Origin: Erodium maritimum
Lineage: Eukaryota > Streptophyta > Magnoliopsida > Geraniales > Geraniaceae
NCBI GenBank assembly: GCA_963921825.1
Contig: OY997588.1
Coordinates: 130,789,203-130,853,202, forward strand
Length of the DNA stretch: 64,000 nucleotides
Reading direction: 5' to 3'
In this document: piece by piece, positions 57,481-64,000 of the stretch
Layout of the letters: every line of letters begins with the position of its first letter
Numbering within the stretch: position 1 is the stretch's first letter
The notes under the pieces: model-generated
Databases searched by the model: none
Told to the model about the DNA's origin: nothing
Seen by the model: only the letters and a program-made list of their open reading frames with translations
Position numbers and translations under genes: made by a program

Positions 57481-60400
57481 CATTTTTTTAGCATATAAGT
57501 GAGAATTTTATTGATAATAAAATCAGATAAAAAGGAGTACAAATATGAGGACAAAATAAAAGGGTTAGACAAACTTTGAAACCGTAGTTTCTAGACGCTA
57601 ACTTTATGACTAATGTACCCGACTAATCCATGGTAGGAGAGTGCGAGGAGATCCTTGGCTTGATGGTTGCTTGATTGTAGATCACAGTGGTCACAATGGT
57701 CATTTCCTGACTCAACCTAAAAATGCTCGTAATAACTGATATGAGGCTTTTGAGGGGATAACGAACATCCAAAGAGAACACTAGGGAACAGAGGAAGGAG
57801 GAGAACATGCTGACACCGACCTTGACAGGTCGAGGTGTGCATCCTCACGCACGCCTCGTTGCTTGATGGCACACTCATTACCCCCATCAGATCCATGATA
57901 GAGCGGGATTACGCAGTCCCACGACGAAGGTGACTCAAGAGGCGGAGGCGGCGACTTTGGTGATAGAGGAGGAGGTGGCGGTAGCGGATATAGTGATAAA
58001 GGAGGAGGTGGTGGTGCTAGATCGTGAGCGATAACGGGGGAAAGGTAGCAGCAGGTGCCACGACGCCGGTGACGACAACGAATGTGATGGAGGAGGCTAC
58101 GATGGCGGTGTTGGTGGTAGCCGGTTGATCGTCGGAGGAGAAAGGGTAGAGTGGTGGTGTTCGATCGCAAATGTTGGTGGGGGATTAAAACGACTTCAGT
58201 TGCTTCTCCCGGCCATTTTGAGAAGAGATCTAAAACAAAGACGGTGGATTAGATGGAGGAGGTGGTGGTGGTAGTAGTGGAACAGTGATAGGTGGCCAAT
58301 ACGATTCCCGTGAATAGGAACGACGAGTTCGTCAAAAATAGATAAGACTGGCCCTAAAGAGCATCTTGAGAGAGTTCTGTTCTCAGTTATGCGATCATAC
58401 TCCATTCTCTATTTAATGAATATAAGTATAAACATAATTGGAAAATCACATTATTATCTATATTCAGTTCAATTACTTCCATAAAAAATATTTTTATCAA
58501 AAAGTGCCCACCCTCAGATTAAATTTTGCTATCTACAAAATTCCTACAATCTCTACTCCACGATATTTGATAAGAAGAAGAAGAAATCGAATAAGAGGCC
58601 AGTGAATATCGTACACGTCGAGATTTTTTTTTATTGTGTTGACAATGAAAGTGTTTTACACCATTTTCAAAATATAAAACTTTGACGTCATACTTTGTAA
58701 TAAGTATTAACTATTATATTTTTATACGATATTAATATTTTAAATGTTATTCTTATGTTAATTAAAACCAAAAATGATCAACGTCCCCTTCCTTGAAAAT
58801 GATAGATATGTGTGGAATCTTTATTTTGTAAGGGTAGTTTCAACTTTCTATAAATAAAAAAATATTCGGTTAGTAGAATTACAGACAAAAGATTGGTGGG
58901 GGATGCCAATGCAATTTATGGATAGTATTTGCAAAATCCGCATACTTTGTCGCAAAATTTTACAGTTATCTTTAGACACAATTTCGATATCTAGTACCAA
59001 AAATAGAAGTTGTCTATTTATTTAAATCAGTTACTTTTTTGTAAAATTTGCATAAAATTACTGATGAATAAAAAAACGACAAAGGAATAGTTTAGCTCTA
59101 TAAGGATTATATTAAAGTATTTAATAATTAGGGAAATGATGGAGATAAATAAGAATTTGATCACCTTATCTGATTTTTTGTTGACATGGAAACGATTGAA
59201 TATTATAGATGAAAAATGATGAAAGACGGATAAACCACCAACAACCAAAAAAAGAGTACTGAAAACAAGATTCTAACAATATTGAACCGTAACACAAAAC
59301 TAAATAACTCAAGGCACCGAACCGCTTTCACTGAGATGTCTGGAATGAGATACTACGGTAGCGTTTGTCATCACCGATACGACGAATCCGAACTGAAAGC
59401 TAAGGGTAGAGCGAACCCATTTTCGGAGAGGTACTGTGGCAGACTGAATACTCCCCCTGGTTGACAATGTACATCGTCATCCCCGGAATGATAAGAGTAA
59501 GGCTCCCAAACACGGGATTGTTGACCTCCGAGAAGGTAGGGGAATACCATACCAGATCTTGGTGGAACCTCTGTCACCTTACGTCCAATGGGGCGGTGAT
59601 ACTAGCCGTCCCCCCACTGGACCACTTCTTACTCATTTTACGAGGTGAGAATGCTTAAAGCCTCCAACCGCTGCAAGTGAAGTGTCTCTGAAACGTACAC
59701 AACCTTCCCATTTCGGGTCCTTTCTCCGAATTGGATCTTTGTGATGTCGCTCCTGGGTTCGGCCCACAAAATCTTTTTGGTTTGAGGCAGGCCCACGATA
59801 CAACTCAGGCCCATAATCACCACATTTAAGTATAGACCAACTAGCATCTTGGATCTGGGCTGGCCGGGTCGGGTCACCTAGCCTTGCGGGTTTCCCATTT
59901 GGATCCAAAACCCTAGCTGGATCCTCTTTCTCACGCCGCCTCCGTTTGGTAACCGTCATCGATGCCAAACGCACAAACTTGAATCCCCCGAAATCATCCT
60001 CCATAGACGGTTGATCCTTCCCCTGCCCAAGTAGCCCACCTCGACTAGTCTCCGACAGTGCTCCACCAGATATCCATCCACTGTTGAGAGCACCAAACTC
60101 CCTCAACACTCCCAATCGACCCATTCGGTCCGGTGAGAGAAGCACATGAGTTTGAGACTGTCCAGTAGCAGAGGAGGGGATATAAGGTGTCGTTGCTAAC
60201 GAGGACGAGAGCCGATTGTCGGAATCTTCCTCGTCGAGCCTTTTGGCTTCTCCAGGAGAAGTCCTTGTAACCGTCTGCCTCCCCGCATTCGAGAGTTCGT
60301 GAGAGGATCTCGTTCCACCGTCGGAGTGGCGAGAAACACATGGCCTCAACTTGCCACCGTTGCAACTCCTTCGGTTACCAGGGACTTTGAACACAGAGGA

Positions 60401-60530
60401 GAGGATGTAGCGCGTGGAGATGAGAGTTGTGGCATCAAGTGGGTTTCTCCCGTTAGTTGTAACTCTGATTCCTCTGTCGCAGTCGCATATTCAATAAAAC
60501 TATGCTCCCGTCGTTATAAATTCGCATGAA
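57481..60530 (-). mobile_element. Minus-strand LINE-like debris
   Basis: At about 57483-57530 the minus strand reads AATAAAATTCTCACTTATAT and then an A-run, like other LINE 3' ends here. Further up are a Pro-rich frame (57781-58170, LAPPPPPLSLYPLPPPPPL) and a longer frame at 59633-60394 (253 codons, no ATG start; KRRRREKEDPARVLDPNGKP). These could be ORF1 or 5'-region remnants of one or more LINEs, but no catalytic motif is left to prove it. Confidence 0.4.
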
Positions 60531-61348
60531 ATCTAAAGTTGGGAGGTATTGTGCCCGGGTGATTTTTTCATATGACCACCAACCAAATCATCACCTTATC
60601 TTATATTTTGAAAAGGAAAATAGTCACACCCATTATCAGTTAATCAACACAAACTGTTAGGATTACGAGATATCTTATCCTTCCGTTCCCAATCCTCCTT
60701 CCACAAAAGAAAACCCTTCCCTTTTCAGTTTCTTTCCACCGGACACGTCAATTCCAGAACGGGAAAAAAGCGAAGAACCATAAAGCGTAGCATCGCTAAA
60801 GTACGCTTCCTAGTGCACTGCGCATCCCTTCCCGGATGTGTGCGCAGTACGCATCGCGCTCATCGTAAGACAGAGCCCCAGTACACAGCATTTTCCTACT
60901 CGGATAAAATAATTAAAATGATTAGCACACCTTTCCTCTTCCTGATGTCCTCTTCCGACGCACTATTGGTGTCTGCTTAACAGCAAAGCGTCTCTGCTAA
61001 CCTATGTTATTTTATTGATAAAAATTTAAATTTAAATTAAAATTCCTTTTTCTCTTTCTCATGGAAGATTTTTAATTTATCTCTCTAGAAACTCAACACT
61101 ATTATCATCACTCTCTGTTCCAACCAGAGAGACACATACGACCAGATTTGTAATCTCACATTCTAGAGAGAGAAAACGAAGCTTTAGCCCACTCATCGTC
61201 TCCACTTTCTCTCTCTACACCTATATAGTTTTATCTGTATCTCTCTTTGGATTTGAAACCCTAGCTTTACTTTCTGGATCCTGGCATTTTGGATGTGATA
61301 GAGGCGTGACAAGGGGGAGCGCGGGGGAAGGAAGGAGTTAGATCAGCC
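60531..61348 (+). promoter_or_regulatory. MAP70 promoter and 5' UTR
   Basis: Upstream of the MAP70 ATG there is an AT-rich segment (61000-61080) and then a CT/AG-rich stretch with many TCTCTCTC runs (61120-61250). A TATA-like CCTATATAG lies at about 61218. Pyrimidine patches near the start site are usual in plant promoters. The exact start of transcription cannot be told. Confidence 0.4.
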
Positions 61349-64000
61349 ATGGCGGAGGTTTCCGGCGACTCTCCGGCGTCGGAGTTGAGCAATGGCCGGA
61401 TGGAAGCGATGACGACGCCGCTGACGGTTTCGGGATCTTTCAAGGAAGGGAAGAGTTCGTCCAGGAGGCGAGCGGTGAAGCCGAGCTTCGACGCGGACAA
61501 TGAGTTCATAACGTTGCTGCACGGCTCGGATCCGGTGAAGGTGGAGCTCAATCGGCTCGAGAATGAAGTTAGAGGTGTGAATGCGGCTCGATCCGGTGGG
61601 TTTTTGGCTAATTTGAGTGTGTTCTAGTGGTGATGTTTTTTTTGTGGTGCTGGTTTGTTGTGCAGATAAGGACCGAGAGCTAGGAGAAGCCCAGACTGAG
61701 ATCAGGGCTCTGAGATTGTCTGAGCGAGCCAGAGAAAAAGCAGTGGAAGAGGTGAATTCTCCTTCTGGAAAAATATTTTTGTTTCTATTTCTGGTTTCAT
61801 TTGATTTCTATTCATAATTTCAAATAATTGCTCATACTATCCTACATGACCAGGTAATCCAACATTTTACATTATTAATTATAGTTTCTGGTTTCGATTT
61901 GAGTATTTTCATATGAACATTTGCTTCTGATTTTTTTGGTGGCTTTATGAATTAAGATGGTTACATTAGCTTCAGCCACAGTGCTAAGAAAACATATCAC
62001 TAGCTTTAGAGTTTACAAAGGAAGGTATGCCTGGAAATGATTAGTTTGTTTCAATTTGTAAATGATTAGCTCGTTTCAATTTGTCTTCAGCCATGTGGTT
62101 TTCTTGGCTATTCAGTGTAGTAAATCATCTACTTGTAGAGGGAAACCCCAAATAATTAATCGATATTTTAGGGGCATGGACTGTCCGTAATATTTCTGAA
62201 TTGATTGACTTCACTCCCTGTATAGAGTTTGCTGTTTCTTAGGCCACATGCTGCCTGCTGATGTATGCAACATCTGCCTTGTGGTTTGTCATTGTTTTTA
62301 AATACCTGATCTCGCTATGTATATTATGAGCTCTCTCATCTACAGTCATCAAAACTTCAGCACCAATTTTCTTTTCTTATAATTGAATGACAGGCTATCA
62401 ATTATGACTTTGGATGCCTTATGCTAATATTCTAGGTGAATGCCTTAAAAGGAGTCGCAGGATTACTTCGATTGCCGTATACAATTTTCAAAAATCATCT
62501 TATGGCAACTTTTGATCTGCATTTTGCTACTGTTGTTATGATATTGGTGTTCATTCCTGTCTTCACTTCTCCCCGTATCATATATACTTCCTTTATCAAA
62601 TGGAACTTCAAGCCAACTTCAAGATTGGAATTGGAAGTTGCCAACCATTTATCCTAAATATATGCTTTTGTTTCCTAATGTAGCCTATGGGTATTGTCTT
62701 TTTTTGACGTAGACAAATTGTCAAAGCTCTGTATACAAAATAGGTTTCAGTATGGCAATAACAACACTTGGAGTTCTTAGGTAGGGGCCAGCTCGTAAGC
62801 ACTTAAGAATATGGCCTTCTTATGTTAAATTTTAATATTCATTTGCATAATTGATTTGGAAGTTCAAAATACATCGCCAAACTAATACTGACTTTTCTTC
62901 TTTATATTTTTGTTGGTTCATAGCTCACCGATGAACTAGCTAAGGTGGATGAGAAACTGAAGTTGACAGAATCTCTTCTAGAAAGCAAGGTACTTCTTGG
63001 AGTCTTTCCCAACTATTCTTATTAATTTACTACTTTGTTTCTGAATAATACTGAATCTGTTGATTATATACTGCTGCAGAATCTTGAAATTAAGAAAATC
63101 AATGATGAAAAGAAAGCCTCAATGGCAGCTCAGTTTGCAGCCGAAGCCACTCTTCGAAGGGTTCATGCTGCTCAGAAGGATGATGATATGCCTCCAATTG
63201 AAGCCATTCTGGCGCCTCTGGAGGCTGAGCTTAAGCTTTCTCGACAAGAGGTATTTCTGATGTCCTTTAAGATAATATGTTAATTATGTCATAGGAATAC
63301 CATTTGTTATAGGTGATAAACACGTGTCATGATTAGTGGTCTTGGATTCTCTCAGATTGCAAAACTTCAAGATGACAACAAAGCATTAGACCGTCTGACC
63401 AAATCAAAAGAAGCAGCCTTACTTGAGGCTGAGAGGACTGTTCAGGTTGCTTTGGCAAAGGCCTCTATGGTAGATGATCTCCAGAACAAAAACCAAGAGT
63501 TGATGAAACAGATTGAAATTTGCCAGGTACTTGGATAATTCATTGTTTTCTTGACGGCCCATTAACATTTGAAAATTGTACCCTAATAACTTAGATCAAT
63601 AATTAATAGGTATACAAATATTCTGCTGCTTGTGTAGGAAGAAAACAAAATTTTGGACAAAATGCATCGCCAAAAGGTTGCTGAGGTTGAAAAACTTACC
63701 CAGACTGTGCGTGAGCTGGAAGAAGCTGTTCTTGCTGGTGGAGCTGCTGCCAATGCTGTGAGGGATTACCAACGGAAAGTTCAAGAGATGAATGTAATCT
63801 GCAAAATACATTTGAATTCTCGGACTTAATGCATATCTGTCTGGATTTTTCTTCTAGTGGTCCTTCATGTAGAAATCCTCAAGTCATTTATGTTCCATAA
63901 TGTGGTTTTCAGGAGGAAAGAAAAACTCTTGACAGGGAACTGGCCCGCGCAAAGGTAACAGCAAACAGAGTAGCAACGGTTGTAGCAAATGAATGGAAAG
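61349..64000 (+). CDS. MAP70: Microtubule-associated protein MAP70 (5' part; continues beyond the window)
   Basis: The exons so far are 61349-61574, 61666-61751, 62924-62989, 63080-63250, 63356-63526, 63638-63793 and 63913 to beyond 64000, about 321 codons with perfect phase. The N-terminus is MAEVSGDSPASELSNGRMEA, then the conserved DADNEFITLLHGSDPVKVEL. From about residue 70 onwards it is nearly continuous coiled coil (RELGEAQTEIRALRLSERAR, DELAKVDEKLKLTESLLESK, EENKILDKMHRQKVAEVEKL, RTLDRELARAK-like). MAP70 proteins are plant-specific, about 600 aa, bind cortical microtubules and shape secondary walls. The position next to CPSF73-II and RIE1 suggests the MAP70-3 (At2g01750) counterpart; the paralog number is inferred. 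Confidence 0.93.

Overview
This is a nuclear chromosomal segment of a flowering plant, most likely a eudicot. The genes have many GT-AG introns and the families are plant-specific or plant-typed (MAP70, PGG ankyrin protein, plant VAC14). The mobile elements are typical of plants: RRM-type LINEs, PIF/Harbinger, Mutator-like MITEs, a SINE and Ty3-type LTR elements. I cannot name the species.

Six host genes could be rebuilt exon by exon, and splice phases and lengths close exactly in each. In order they are: (1) a plus-strand ITN1-like ankyrin/PGG membrane protein, 16040-18748; (2) minus-strand VAC14, 19872-28586, 18 coding exons, 721 aa; (3) a plus-strand plant LpxC, 35059-39646, 7 exons, 315 aa, with a GC-AG last intron; (4) a minus-strand four-pass RING-H2 E3 ligase resembling RIE1, 40319-43358; (5) minus-strand CPSF73-II (Integrator-11-like nuclease), 44040-54292, 13 exons, 647 aa; (6) the 5' part of a plus-strand MAP70 gene, 61349 to the window end. 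Except for LpxC, this series matches what I recall of the Arabidopsis gene order At2g01680 (ankyrin), At2g01690 (VAC14), At2g01730 (CPSF73-II), At2g01735 (RIE1), At2g01750 (MAP70-3). If so, this is a block of conserved microsynteny. The genes have unrelated housekeeping roles: phosphoinositide scaffold, lipid A-type deacetylase, ubiquitin ligase, RNA nuclease, microtubule binding.

The rest is mostly transposon. At 1-1860 lies the 3' part of a LINE. From about 2465 to 14270 there is a decayed PIF/Harbinger transposon. It is split by a nearly full-length LINE (2910-9950, 13-15 bp target duplication) and by a 2.38-kb solo LTR (9978-12357, AATTT duplication). Introns carry at least five non-autonomous Mutator-like elements with 9-bp duplications or recognisable ends (one nested in another), a SINE, and a small gag-only LTR element (37332-39208, CAATG duplication, antisense in the last-but-one LpxC intron). 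The regions 28.9-34.95 kb and 54.5-60.5 kb are graveyards of LINE fragments, including a 198-bp near-perfect inverted repeat.

I found no CRISPR array, tRNA, rRNA or undescribed multi-gene system. The most notable points are the layered insertion history, the gag-only element, the shared MITE group and the GC-AG intron in the zinc-ligand region of LpxC.
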